A stretch of DNA of 37,996 bases. It comes from a virus. The notes beneath the pieces are model-generated. The model saw only the letters and a list, made by a program, of their open reading frames with translations, did no database searches and had not been told where the DNA came from. The stretch spans positions 1-37,996 of the IMG/VR virus record IMGVR_UViG_3300023184_000287; one strand, 5' to 3'. Position 1 is the stretch's first letter, and each line of letters begins with the position of its first letter. Made by a program: the position numbers and the translations under genes. Shown one piece after another: positions 1 to 7,857 of the stretch.

Positions 1-10
1 GTTAATAAAA

Positions 11-214
11 ATGTATGATGCGATGCCTCACTTCACACGCCAACAAATAGACGAATCGCAACCTGACTATTGGCAGGCGAGACTCGGCAGGCAAGCCAAT
101 CTACAAATGATGGCAGGCGGTGCAGGTTGGGCGCATCTCGAAGCCCTAGACCAAATCGGTGTATTACAACCTATGATTCAAGCGCAACAAGAAAAAGTAA
201 AGGAACTATTATGA
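11..214 (+). CDS. Hypothetical protein, 67 aa
   Basis: I do not recognise this protein. It is small and rich in Gln and Ala (residues 20-60), with a probable helical C-terminal half ending QQEKVKELL. Its stop overlaps the ATG of the next gene (ATGA, 4 nt), which supports a real translated frame. The frame is also open upstream to the window edge, so an earlier start outside the window cannot be excluded; TAA triplets at 3-5 and 6-8 are in other frames. It is the first gene of the rightward block leading to the terminase. Confidence 0.55.
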   Translation: MYDAMPHFTRQQIDESQPDYWQARLGRQANLQMMAGGAGWAHLEALDQIGVLQPMIQAQQEKVKELL

Positions 215-483
215 AATATGCACAGTGGACAATCAAGCGACCTGAAGGCACAACTCCAGAGGATTTAATTCGTAGTCGTGGCGGTCAAGCATGGGGTGGG
301 TTTATGAAAGACGCAAACACAGTTGTTGGCTATGTTTGGTCAGATTGTGACCTCACAGGTTTGGACAAGTGGAACTTTGAAACTATGACACATCTTGAGG
401 CTATGGCTATTGCACAGAGTTTGAATCCTGAGTGTTTCTTCGGTGATGATGGAACGATTCAAGCACCACAAGTTGCGGTATAA
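211..483 (+). CDS. Hypothetical protein, 90 aa
   Basis: Unknown function. The start is the ATG at 211, which overlaps the previous stop and follows AAAGGA at a normal distance; the frame is open further upstream but without a comparable ribosome-binding site. The product begins MKYAQWTIKRPEGTTPEDLI and holds one Trp-rich segment (WSDCDLTGLDKW) and two separate Cys residues, with no signal peptide or membrane segment. The coupling to the 67-aa gene suggests joint expression. Confidence 0.65.
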   Translation: MKYAQWTIKRPEGTTPEDLIRSRGGQAWGGFMKDANTVVGYVWSDCDLTGLDKWNFETMTHLEAMAIAQSLNPECFFGDDGTIQAPQVAV

Positions 484-583
484 ATGTTGCCTAAGTTGCG
501 GTATTGTACCCCTAAATATCGTTTAACGTTATTATAGTTACATTAATAACACTAGTATTCCGGAAACGGAAGGAAAGAGAAAT
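484..583 (+). promoter_or_regulatory. Candidate promoter/operator region with two inverted repeats
   Basis: This 100-bp non-coding gap precedes the holin-like gene. It is AT-rich around TATTATAGT (possible -10) but has no convincing -35. It holds a 7-bp inverted repeat, GTTATTA at 528-534 with TAATAAC at 544-550. A second small hairpin, TTCCG-GAAA-CGGAA at 558-571, has a GNRA-type loop and overlaps the beginning of the purine-rich ribosome-binding site for the 584 start. It could be an operator or an RNA element that modulates translation; that is inference. Confidence 0.35.
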
Positions 584-775
584 ATGAAAAACAATCAAAT
601 AAAGGCGATGGTGAAATCCTATGTCCGTAGTCTCCTTGTGGCATGTAGTCCTCTACTTGCTCTTAATAATGTTGACCCGAAAACTTATGCGATAGCTATA
701 GTTGCAGCATTTGTTGCAGTCACCACACGTTACCTAGACAGTTCAGATACAGGATTTGGAAAAGGAGTTAAATAA
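584..775 (+). CDS. Small membrane protein, holin candidate
   Basis: 63 aa with a short basic N terminus and one or two hydrophobic stretches: LLVACSPLLALNNV at about 17-30 and YAIAIVAAFVAVTT at about 35-48. The tail is polar (RYLDSSDTGFGKGVK). Size and hydrophobic pattern fit small phage holins, which pierce the inner membrane to release endolysins, but small membrane proteins are poorly diagnostic. It has a strong GGAAGGAAAG ribosome-binding region and sits just before the terminase instead of beside the M15 peptidase. Holin is a guess from topology. Confidence 0.5.
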   Translation: MKNNQIKAMVKSYVRSLLVACSPLLALNNVDPKTYAIAIVAAFVAVTTRYLDSSDTGFGKGVK

Positions 776-777
776 TT

Positions 778-942
778 ATGGTTAACAAAAAAATGGCATA
801 CAAAATGGGAGAAAATATGGAATCTCCAGCAATGAAGAAAAAAGAAGCAGCTATGGGAAAAAAAGCTATGCACAAAATGCCTAATGGTAAAATGATGTTG
901 AATAGCGCAATGAAAAAGAGTAAGGGTAAAAAGAAGAAGTAA
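778..942 (+). CDS. Lys/Met-rich 54-aa basic protein
   Basis: A short gene with AAAGGAG 10-14 nt before the ATG. Its stop TAA overlaps the terminase ATG (TAATG). The product is almost entirely Lys, Met, Ala, Gly and Asn, with repeated blocks such as KMAYKMGENM, AMKKKEAAMGKKAMHKM and a C-terminal KKSKGKKKK. The strong positive charge suggests nucleic-acid or capsid-interior association, but no family is recognised. Position and overlap make translation credible. Confidence 0.6.
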   Translation: MVNKKMAYKMGENMESPAMKKKEAAMGKKAMHKMPNGKMMLNSAMKKSKGKKKK

Positions 943-2537
943 TGGAACTTTCAGACCTTCTCAACGAGAAGGAATGGAGAAAATGTAAAGGTCCAGAGAA
1001 CGCAACCCTGCAAGAGCAGGTTGCGGCATTTGAACATTTCTGTTCCAACTATTGGATGATACGCCACCCTGAGCGGGGTCGTATCAAATTTGAGTTGCGT
1101 GACGCGCAACGAGAAACAATAGAAACATGGCTATCCACAAGATACTCAATTGTACTGAAAGCACGACAAATAGGGTTCTCGACTCTTGCATCTGCTTATT
1201 CGTTTTGGTTGGCTTTCTTTTGGCCTGACAGATTTATTGTTATGCTTTCACGCACAGAGCGTGAAGCAGCCAAGTTGCTACAGAAATCCAAGTACGGCTA
1301 CAAGATGCTTCCTGTGTGGATGCGACAACATGGACCAGAGTTGTTATCAGATAATCAACTAAAGATTGTGTTCGCTAATGAGTCGGCTGTGGAATCACTA
1401 CCTTCTGGTAATGACCCTGCTCGTGGAGAATCTGTATTTTTAGTAATCATTGACGAGATGGCGTTTCTACCAAACCCTAGTGAAGCGTGGGCATCTATCG
1501 AACCCATCGCAGATGTCGGCGGTCGTGTCATCTGTCTGTCTACGGCTAACGGTGAGGGCAACATATTCCATGAACTGTGGGTTGGTTCTCAAACCAACAC
1601 AAACAGGTTTACTGGCATCTTCTTCCCTTGGTCTGCTGGCGACCGTGACGAAGAATGGTATGAAGCAAAGAAACGTGACTTACCTGACTGGCAGCTGGCA
1701 CAAGAGTATCCATCTGACCCTGATGAAGCGTTTATCCGTTCTGGGCGTCCTGTGTTTGATTTGGAAGCCTTACGCGCGTACGAGCCTGTGGAACCTAATC
1801 GTGGGTACTTGCACAAAATCCCCGGCAAGGGAATGTATGAGTTCCGTGAAGATGGTGGTGAGCTTTGTGTGTGGGAGTTTCCGCAACCTTTAGAAGTTTA
1901 TGTTATGGGTGCTGACGTTGCCGAAGGTTTGGGGCATGGTGACTTTAGTACAGCACATGTAATCAATGTTGAAACTGGTATGGTTGCCGCACATTGGCAT
2001 GGTCATGTGGACGCAGACATCTATGGTGAAGAAGTGCTACACGCTTTAGGTTGGTGGTATAACCATTGTCTTATTGGTGTTGAGTCTAACAACCACGGGT
2101 TAACAACCTTGAAAGGGTTGCAAAGGGTTGGTTATAAGAACATGTTTCGTCAAAGGCGTTTGGGTCAGCGCAACCCAACGATTAGCGAATCTTTGGGTTG
2201 GCGCACAACCTCAGTATCTAAGCCGTTGGCTATTGATGAGTTGAATGGCAATATGCGTGATGGTGCTATTGAGATTATGTGCAAAGCCACTATTGCTGAG
2301 TTGCGTACTTTTATCCGTGAACAGAACGGCAAGATGCATGGTTCTCCGCATGATGACAGGGTTATGTCTTTAGCTATTGCTAATCAGATGCTTAAGTATG
2401 TTTGGTTACCAGAGTACCGTTCCGAGATGAAGGTTAAAAAGAATACTTTTGATTGGTGGGCTACAAAGATTCCCAAAGTGACAAAACCTGGCCGAATACC
2501 AATTGGTTCGGATAATATTCGCAAAGTAACGATTTAG
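942..2537 (+). CDS. terL: Terminase large subunit (DNA-packaging ATPase/nuclease)
   Basis: 531 aa, normal for the family. The N-terminal ATPase carries a Walker-A-like KARQIGFST (about residues 73-81) and Walker B LVIIDE (about 167-172). An LSTANG-type coupling motif follows. The C-terminal RNase-H-like nuclease domain shows GADVAEGLGHGD near 323 and HDDRVMSLAIA near the end, giving the acidic metal-binding residues. The enzyme pumps DNA into proheads and cuts concatemers. Its start overlaps the stop of the Lys/Met-rich gene. The TerS candidate is not adjacent but lies at 35561, which is unusual unless the genome is circularly permuted across the window ends. Confidence 0.95.
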   Translation: MELSDLLNEKEWRKCKGPENATLQEQVAAFEHFCSNYWMIRHPERGRIKFELRDAQRETIETWLSTRYSIVLKARQIGFSTLASAYSFWLAFFWPDRFIVMLSRTEREAAKLLQKSKYGYKMLPVWMRQHGPELLSDNQLKIVFANESAVESLPSGNDPARGESVFLVIIDEMAFLPNPSEAWASIEPIADVGGRVICLSTANGEGNIFHELWVGSQTNTNRFTGIFFPWSAGDRDEEWYEAKKRDLPDWQLAQEYPSDPDEAFIRSGRPVFDLEALRAYEPVEPNRGYLHKIPGKGMYEFREDGGELCVWEFPQPLEVYVMGADVAEGLGHGDFSTAHVINVETGMVAAHWHGHVDADIYGEEVLHALGWWYNHCLIGVESNNHGLTTLKGLQRVGYKNMFRQRRLGQRNPTISESLGWRTTSVSKPLAIDELNGNMRDGAIEIMCKATIAELRTFIREQNGKMHGSPHDDRVMSLAIANQMLKYVWLPEYRSEMKVKKNTFDWWATKIPKVTKPGRIPIGSDNIRKVTI

Positions 2538-2547
2538 AGTTGTATTG

Positions 2548-2772
2548 ATGTTAAACATAACTTGTACTGGCTGTTCAACAGCATTTTATGCACCAGAATT
2601 ACCTAGAAGGGGTGCTATTTGTTTTAAGTGCCACATTCGCACCGTCAATCTAGGATTTACTTATGGTAAAGAAGATTTTCATGGTCCAACAATTAAACAG
2701 CGTCAGGACAAACAATTGGCTGACGCCAAATCGGCAGGTATTAACGCCGAGCCTGTGACAAATTGGATTTAA
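2548..2772 (+). CDS. Zinc-ribbon small protein, 74 aa
   Basis: The product starts MLNITCTGCSTAFY and has CxxC (TCTGC) and a second CxxC (ICFKCH) separated by about 17 residues, a classic zinc-ribbon spacing. The rest is polar with a conserved-looking tail (KQRQDKQLADAKSAG). Small zinc-ribbon proteins in this position, between TerL and portal, occur in many phages without a known role. A TTG codon lies immediately upstream, but the ATG at 2548 is preferred. Metal binding is inferred from the cysteines. Confidence 0.7.
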   Translation: MLNITCTGCSTAFYAPELPRRGAICFKCHIRTVNLGFTYGKEDFHGPTIKQRQDKQLADAKSAGINAEPVTNWI

Positions 2773-2776
2773 TGAC

Positions 2777-2992
2777 ATGTCCGAAATTGTGGTTCCCATT
2801 CTTGTAGCAATCATCAGTGGGCCACTATTGATAGTTATGAATAAGGTTCGTAAAGAGAATAACGCTCAGCATGGAGAGGCACAAATCTTGATGCGTATTC
2901 TTGGTCGTAAGGTTGACAGGATAGGCGAGAAAATTGACAACCATGTTGGTTGGCATGATGGCGTAAAGGACAAAGATGGCACGAATAACTAA
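2777..2992 (+). CDS. Small membrane-anchored protein, DUF2746-like
   Basis: 71 aa. The N terminus is a single hydrophobic helix (VVPILVAIISGPLLIVMNKV, about 5-24). A charged, probably coiled segment follows (AQILMRILGRKVDRIGEKID), then HVGWHDG. This arrangement resembles small actinophage membrane proteins annotated DUF2746. Its 3' end overlaps the portal start by 17 nt. A role in lysis or as a virion membrane anchor is possible but unproven; with the 584-775 product it is the second holin-like candidate. Confidence 0.6.
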   Translation: MSEIVVPILVAIISGPLLIVMNKVRKENNAQHGEAQILMRILGRKVDRIGEKIDNHVGWHDGVKDKDGTNN

Positions 2993-4838
2993 CACAGAAC
3001 TTTTAACCAAGTATCGCAACAAATTAGAGCAATCCCGGCGTTGGCGCAAAGAAGAACGGTACGACGACTTGTGGAGTCGTCTGATTGATTTGTATCGAGG
3101 CAAACATCACCGTACCGATATTAAAGAAGACCAACTGTTGGTCAATATTGCTTTTGCAACTATTAACGTTATTTCACCTGCCGTATCTATTAACCATCCA
3201 AAAATTACAGTTAACGCTAAGCGTCCAGAAGATGCAGACAAAGCAGTTGTTACAGAAGCCATCATTAACTATTGGTGGCAACATTATGGTTGCCAAGCAG
3301 AGTTTCGTCGTGCAGTAAAAGACTTTCTTATTGTTGGACATGGTTGGGTTAAAACTGGTTACCGTTATGTTGAAGAAGAAAAAGCTAAAGATGAAACACC
3401 AAACTTTGATTCTTATGACGAACTAGTTACACCCGGTCCTGAAGCTGCTGTTGAGTCAGAATTAATCATCAAGGAAGACAGGGGTTTTGTTGAACGCATA
3501 TCGTGCTTTGATATGTATGTTGACCCTGATGCTACATCTATTGATGACATTCGTTGGATAGCACAACGAGTACGCCGTCCTTTAGATGAGGTAAGAAAAG
3601 ATAAACGATATAACTCTTCCGCTCGCGCGGAAGCGTCACCATCGCATTATTCTAAATGGGGACAAGACCAATTTCGCCCTCGAATGTCAACAGACAAAAA
3701 TGATGCCTATGTAGAGATTTGGGAATGGTACGATATTGACCGAAACACGATGTCTGTGTTTTGTGATGGTTCCGACAAATTCCTTGTCTCACCAACCAAA
3801 ATGCCGTTTGCATTTGGTCATCCGTATGTGATGATTCGCAACTACGATGTGCCAGACTATTTTTATCCAATGGGTGAACTGGAAGCAATTGAGCCTTTAC
3901 AGCACGAATTGAACCTTACCCGTACACAGATGATGAGTCACCGTAAACGGTATTCCCGTAAGTGGCTATACAAGGAAACAGCGTTTGATACTGATGGTCG
4001 TAGCGCCCTAGAAAGCGACGAAGACAATGTGATGGTGCCTGTTGTCTCGGAAGATAACATCAACAACATTATTGTGCCAATGCCAGCAGTTATTAACCCG
4101 CCCGAGTTTTATAATCAGTCTCAACTCATTTCTGACGATATTCGTTCAGTTTCTGGACTTAACGAATATCAGGGTGGTGGAATGCCAGAGATTCGTCGTA
4201 CAGCCACAGAAGCAGCAATCATTCAAGATGCCGCTAATGCCCGTGTCTCGGACAAGTTAGCCATTGTCGAAAAGAGTATTGGTGAATGTGGTCGTCGTCT
4301 TATTATGCTTGCACAACAGTACATGACTGGTGAACAAGCTGTGCGTATTGTTGGTTCGGAAGCTCAACCTATTTGGTTAAATTTTGACCGAGATTTCATT
4401 CAAGGTGAGTTTGACTTTGTTGTTGAGGGTGGTTCAACTCAGCCTGTTAACGAGTCGTTTCGTCGTCAGATGGCTATGCAGGTTGTGGACGCTATGGCTC
4501 CGTTTGCTGGTGCCGGTATCCTTGATATGCCTAAGTTGGCCACATACATTTTGCAGTATGGTTTTGGTATTCGTGGGGCAGCATCGTTTGTGACTCCACA
4601 ACCGATGATGCCTGTACCTCCTGGAATGGGTCCTGATGGTCAACCTTTACCACAGCAACCAATGCCACCACAGGGAATGCCACCACAAGGTCCACCTATG
4701 CAACAGGGTCCTCCAGTTGATTTGGGACAAATGCCACCAACGGGTGGTGTGGCTATGCCATCAAATATTCCACCAGAAATTTTGGCACAACTTCTTTCTC
4801 AAGGCGCACCTTTGCCAAATACTCAAGGTGGTATGTAA
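2976..4838 (+). CDS. Portal protein
   Basis: 620 aa, in the size range of P22/SU10-like podovirus portals. The portal is the dodecameric ring at the capsid vertex through which DNA enters and leaves. Supporting features are the N-terminal KLEQSRRWRKEERYDDLW helix, FDMYVDPDATSIDDIRWIAQ, YFYPMGELEAIEPLQHELN and the mid-protein helix-rich region. The C terminus (about 535-620) is a low-complexity Pro/Met/Gln/Gly tail. Position between TerL and the scaffold is canonical. Assignment is by sequence character and synteny. Confidence 0.88.
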   Translation: MARITNTELLTKYRNKLEQSRRWRKEERYDDLWSRLIDLYRGKHHRTDIKEDQLLVNIAFATINVISPAVSINHPKITVNAKRPEDADKAVVTEAIINYWWQHYGCQAEFRRAVKDFLIVGHGWVKTGYRYVEEEKAKDETPNFDSYDELVTPGPEAAVESELIIKEDRGFVERISCFDMYVDPDATSIDDIRWIAQRVRRPLDEVRKDKRYNSSARAEASPSHYSKWGQDQFRPRMSTDKNDAYVEIWEWYDIDRNTMSVFCDGSDKFLVSPTKMPFAFGHPYVMIRNYDVPDYFYPMGELEAIEPLQHELNLTRTQMMSHRKRYSRKWLYKETAFDTDGRSALESDEDNVMVPVVSEDNINNIIVPMPAVINPPEFYNQSQLISDDIRSVSGLNEYQGGGMPEIRRTATEAAIIQDAANARVSDKLAIVEKSIGECGRRLIMLAQQYMTGEQAVRIVGSEAQPIWLNFDRDFIQGEFDFVVEGGSTQPVNESFRRQMAMQVVDAMAPFAGAGILDMPKLATYILQYGFGIRGAASFVTPQPMMPVPPGMGPDGQPLPQQPMPPQGMPPQGPPMQQGPPVDLGQMPPTGGVAMPSNIPPEILAQLLSQGAPLPNTQGGM

Positions 4839-4850
4839 CGCTTTTGCGTT
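4837..4850 (+). other. Small hairpin at the portal stop codon
   Basis: AACGC-TTTT-GCGTT spans the portal stop codon in the 41-nt gap before the scaffold gene. It is only 5 bp and has no U tract, so it is more likely a local RNA structure than a terminator. Confidence 0.3.
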
Positions 4851-4879
4851 AGGTATAGAGCAAACCGTTGGAGGACTCT

Positions 4880-5665
4880 ATGAGTAATGATAACACCGTT
4901 GATAGTGCAGTTGAAGCCCCAATAGCAGAAACTATTGGACAAGCAGAGGTAAGCACGGAAATAGGTGAAGCCCCTGAAGTAACAAAAGATTATTTTTCTT
5001 GGGACGAATATGCTGACAGAAATGTCAAGCTAAACGTTTCTGGCGAAGAAATTGATGTGCCACTGAAAGAGGCGCTTGCTGGATACCAGCGTCAAGCGGA
5101 CTATACCCGTAAGACGCAGGAATTGAGTGAGCAACGGAAACAGGTACAGTTTGGTGCTGCTTTGCAAGAAGCCTTGCAAAACAATCCAGGCGATACTTTG
5201 GAATTGTTGAAACAACATTATGGGTTAAACGAGCAGCAATCATCTGAAGATGAACTGTTATTGGACCCAGTTGAAAAACAGTACCGACAACTAGAAGTCC
5301 GAATGAAAGCATTTGAGCAAGAAAAAGCAATGCGAGATTTGGAAAAAACAGTTGAGTCTCTGTCACGGAAGTATGGTAATGCGTTTGATGCAGATGAAGT
5401 AATTGCTAAGGCTTTGGCTACAGGCAATTCTAATCTGGAAGCCGTCTATAAACAGACAGCGTTTGACCGAATATATGAACAAAGTTTAACTACTTCGCAG
5501 GTGAAAGCCAAAAAAGCGGAGGAGGAACAAGCTATTGTTCAATCTAAACGGGATGCCGCTGTTGTGTCAAAGGGCGCTTCTTCAAAAAGCGCAGACGTTG
5601 CTTCCAAACCCATAACCACATTACGCGAAGCTTATGAGTTGGCTCAACGCCAAGTTAACGGCTAG
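4880..5665 (+). CDS. Capsid scaffolding protein
   Basis: 261 aa from the ATG at 4880, chosen because GGAGGA (4870-4875) sits at ideal distance; an in-frame TTG at 4868 would overlap that site. The protein is acidic and helical, with a phage-scaffold signature VSGEEIDVPLKEALAGYQRQ followed by ADYTRKTQEL (about 50-80). Gln/Glu/Lys-rich coiled-coil segments follow (about 80-230) and then a disordered Ser/Ala tail. Scaffolds guide prohead assembly and leave or are degraded before packaging. Position immediately before the major capsid gene is canonical. Confidence 0.85.
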   Translation: MSNDNTVDSAVEAPIAETIGQAEVSTEIGEAPEVTKDYFSWDEYADRNVKLNVSGEEIDVPLKEALAGYQRQADYTRKTQELSEQRKQVQFGAALQEALQNNPGDTLELLKQHYGLNEQQSSEDELLLDPVEKQYRQLEVRMKAFEQEKAMRDLEKTVESLSRKYGNAFDADEVIAKALATGNSNLEAVYKQTAFDRIYEQSLTTSQVKAKKAEEEQAIVQSKRDAAVVSKGASSKSADVASKPITTLREAYELAQRQVNG

Positions 5666-5690
5666 CACTAAACAACAGGAGTAATCAATC

Positions 5691-6629
5691 ATGGTGTCCC
5701 CAAATAGTAATTTTGACACACTTTTATCAACAACGCTTGCGAACTATCGCTCGACGTTGACCGACAACGTGTTCACCGCACGTCCTCTGACTTATCAGTT
5801 GATGGAAAAAGGGCGTATTCGTATGCTCAACGGTGGCACAAAAATCGTGGAACCACTCATCTACGGACTCAACGACACAGTTGGTTCGTACTCGGGTTTT
5901 GACACGATTGCCCTAACACCACAAACTGGCATCACAGCTGCTGAGTTTGAGTGGAAGCAGTATGCTGCTTCTATCTCAATTAGCGGTATTGAGGAAGCCA
6001 AGAACAATGGTGAGCAAGAAATTATCAACTTGTTGGAAGCCAAAATCATGCAAGCCGAGGAATCGCTTCGTGAAGGTTTCAACCAAATGTTTTTCAGTGA
6101 CGGAACTGGCAACAGTTCAAAAAACTGGAATGGTTTGTCAAACCTTGTAGATAACACTGGTACTGTTGGAAACATTGATTCCAGCACGTACACATGGTGG
6201 AAGTCATACAAGGAATCAACATCAACTGCTTTGACACTTGCCCAAATGGCAACTGCTTACAACACAGTTTCTGTTGGTAACGACCATCCAGACGTTCTTC
6301 TTACAACTCAAACATTGTTTGAAAAGTATGAAGCATTGCTACAACCACAACTACGTTATACAGATACTAAGACAGCAGATGCTGGTTTCCAGAACCTTCT
6401 GTTCAAAGCTGCTCCTGTAATGTACGATGTTCAATGCACAGCAGGAAACTTCTTTTTCCTAAACAGCAAATACATCACATTGTGTGGTCACTCAGCTAAA
6501 TGGTTCCAACAGACAGAATTTATTCGTCCAGAGGACTTGGATGCTCGATATGCGCTTATTATGTGCTACGGAAACTTAACTGTCCGTAACCGTTTTAAGC
6601 AAGGTAAATTGACAGCTAAGACCGCCTAA
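5691..6629 (+). CDS. Major capsid protein (HK97 fold)
   Basis: 312 aa, full length for the HK97-fold major capsid proteins of this phage type. The N terminus (FDTLLSTTLANYRSTLTDNVFTARPLTYQLMEKG) resembles capsid N-arms. The E-loop/P-domain regions include GGTKIVEPLIYGLN and EFEWKQYAASISISGIEE, and the C terminus has FIRPEDLDARYALIMCYGNL. The start has a CAGGAG ribosome-binding site. It forms the icosahedral shell. Identity is inferred from family resemblance plus position after the scaffold. Confidence 0.9.
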   Translation: MVSPNSNFDTLLSTTLANYRSTLTDNVFTARPLTYQLMEKGRIRMLNGGTKIVEPLIYGLNDTVGSYSGFDTIALTPQTGITAAEFEWKQYAASISISGIEEAKNNGEQEIINLLEAKIMQAEESLREGFNQMFFSDGTGNSSKNWNGLSNLVDNTGTVGNIDSSTYTWWKSYKESTSTALTLAQMATAYNTVSVGNDHPDVLLTTQTLFEKYEALLQPQLRYTDTKTADAGFQNLLFKAAPVMYDVQCTAGNFFFLNSKYITLCGHSAKWFQQTEFIRPEDLDARYALIMCYGNLTVRNRFKQGKLTAKTA

Positions 6630-6657
6630 TCAACTTAACTAACAAGGAGAAAATATA

Positions 6658-7080
6658 ATGCCACTATTAGGAAACGATACAGACGGTGCTGTTACCCGCA
6701 AGCGTCTTGAGACATGGGCTGCTCTTCGTGAGAAGGCAACTATTGTTGCCGCTACCGACGCTGCAACCGTTCAAACAGCAGCACAATTGGCTGGTGCAGG
6801 TCGTGTAGTTTACACGATGACACCAACAACCGGTCGTACTCTGACAACGCCAACAGGTGCACAATTGGGTGCGGGCCTTACCGACGAAGCAACAGGGACC
6901 TCGTTTGAGTTCACTGTTGTTAACGTCGCAGCAGCTACACACGCAATCACATTGACTGCTGGTGCTTCCGGTGTAACACTTTTGGGTGTTGCAGGAATGG
7001 CAACTGTTGCAGCAGCAACATCAGCAACTTTTGTTGGTGTGTTCACTGCAGCAGACACGGTAAGTATCTACCGAAAGTAA
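6658..7080 (+). CDS. Probable head-decoration or capsid-associated protein
   Basis: 140 aa, very rich in Ala, Thr, Val and Gly with alternating beta-type patterning (for example VVYTMTPTTGRTLTTPTG and THAITLTAGASGVTLLGV). It lies 28 nt after the capsid gene with a strong AAGGAG site. Capsid-stabilising decoration proteins commonly sit here and are small beta-rich proteins, so that is the likeliest role, but no diagnostic motif was seen. A 13-bp hairpin follows its stop directly. Confidence 0.5.
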   Translation: MPLLGNDTDGAVTRKRLETWAALREKATIVAATDAATVQTAAQLAGAGRVVYTMTPTTGRTLTTPTGAQLGAGLTDEATGTSFEFTVVNVAAATHAITLTAGASGVTLLGVAGMATVAAATSATFVGVFTAADTVSIYRK

Positions 7081-7087
7081 TTCAACT

Positions 7088-7120
7088 ATTGGGTGAGGGG
7101 ATAAAAGCCCCTCACCCAAT
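7088..7120 (+). terminator. Strong 13-bp hairpin after the capsid genes
   Basis: ATTGGGTGAGGGG (7088-7100) and CCCCTCACCCAAT (7108-7120) pair perfectly around a 7-nt loop ATAAAAG. It starts 7 nt after the stop of the decoration-like gene. No U tract follows (CATGATAATAAAGG), so it could be a U-less terminator, an attenuator reducing downstream expression, or an RNA 3'-end stabiliser that favours capsid mRNA. Confidence 0.6.
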
Positions 7121-7143
7121 CATGATAATAAAGGAAAAATGTA

Positions 7144-7566
7144 ATGGCATATTTGGATGGTCCACCACCAGAACAAGGCATGGGCGGCAAAAAACGTCCA
7201 AACACCAAAGCTAAAGTTGCTGCACGTCAGACTGCTCGTAAAGCGTCTGGTATGTCGGCACAAAAGTTTTATGTTAAGACTCGTATGGCAGAAGCCGCTA
7301 AGAGTGGTAAAACACTTGACAAAGCTGCTTTGCGTAAGAAGTTTCAGTCAGGTGATGTATCTCGTAAGGGTTTTGGTGCACCTAAGAAAAAAGATGCTGG
7401 TTACACAAATAATTCTGGCAAACCACTTACGGCAGAACAAATAGCAAGACGAAAAGCATATCGTATTGCTTCTGATAAAAATGAAGCAGATTTAAAAAAA
7501 TTGATGAAAAACACTAAGTCATCTACTGGGCCATGGGCTGTTAAACCTACAAAAATAGCGCCTTAG
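7144..7566 (+). CDS. Basic hypothetical virion-module protein, 140 aa
   Basis: Strongly basic, Lys/Arg/Ala-rich, with disordered termini (GGKKRPNTKAKVAARQTARK at about 15-34) and helix-prone middle segments (KTLDKAALRKKFQSGDV and QIARRKAYRIAS). It lies between two hairpins in the structural block. The composition would suit a DNA-binding or capsid-interior protein, but nothing diagnostic was recognised. Confidence 0.6.
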   Translation: MAYLDGPPPEQGMGGKKRPNTKAKVAARQTARKASGMSAQKFYVKTRMAEAAKSGKTLDKAALRKKFQSGDVSRKGFGAPKKKDAGYTNNSGKPLTAEQIARRKAYRIASDKNEADLKKLMKNTKSSTGPWAVKPTKIAP

Positions 7567-7590
7567 AAATTATTAATTCGTAATTTGGGG

Positions 7591-7613
7591 TGCGTCCACC
7601 CTTTTTGGACGCA
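7591..7613 (+). terminator. Hairpin between structural genes
   Basis: TGCGTCC (7591-7597) pairs with GGACGCA (7607-7613), loop ACCCTTTTT. It follows the stop of the basic 140-aa gene by about 24 nt. The T run is inside the loop, so terminator function is doubtful; RNA processing or attenuation is possible. Confidence 0.4.
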
Positions 7614-7641
7614 TCTCAAGTAACGAAAAGGACAGGTAGTG

Positions 7642-7857
7642 ATGAAGAACGCACAATTGTCCCATGAATACTATGGAACTCCAGTCCAAGGTATCCGACC
7701 TTCAGCAAATGTGCCGGGGTCTAAATTAGCGTCAGCAAGTGCCCCTTATCTAGGGCGAGGTAACTTTTGTTCCGCCAATGATGACACCTGTGAAGGTCGA
7801 AAAGCAAAGGGCACAGATTTGTGCATGGGTCATTTACGTAGTGCAGGTCAAGTCTAA
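7642..7857 (+). CDS. Small Cys/His zinc-binding-like protein, 71 aa
   Basis: The start at 7642 (ATG) follows GGACAGG; the adjacent GTG at 7639 is also in frame. The C-terminal half carries NFCSANDDTCEGRKAKGTDLC followed by MGH, that is C-x6-C-x9-C-x2-H, a compact metal-site pattern seen in small head-region proteins of actinophages. The N terminus is polar (MKNAQLSHEYYGTPVQGIRP). The stop overlaps the adaptor start (TAATG). Function unknown; metal binding is inferred. Confidence 0.6.
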   Translation: MKNAQLSHEYYGTPVQGIRPSANVPGSKLASASAPYLGRGNFCSANDDTCEGRKAKGTDLCMGHLRSAGQV

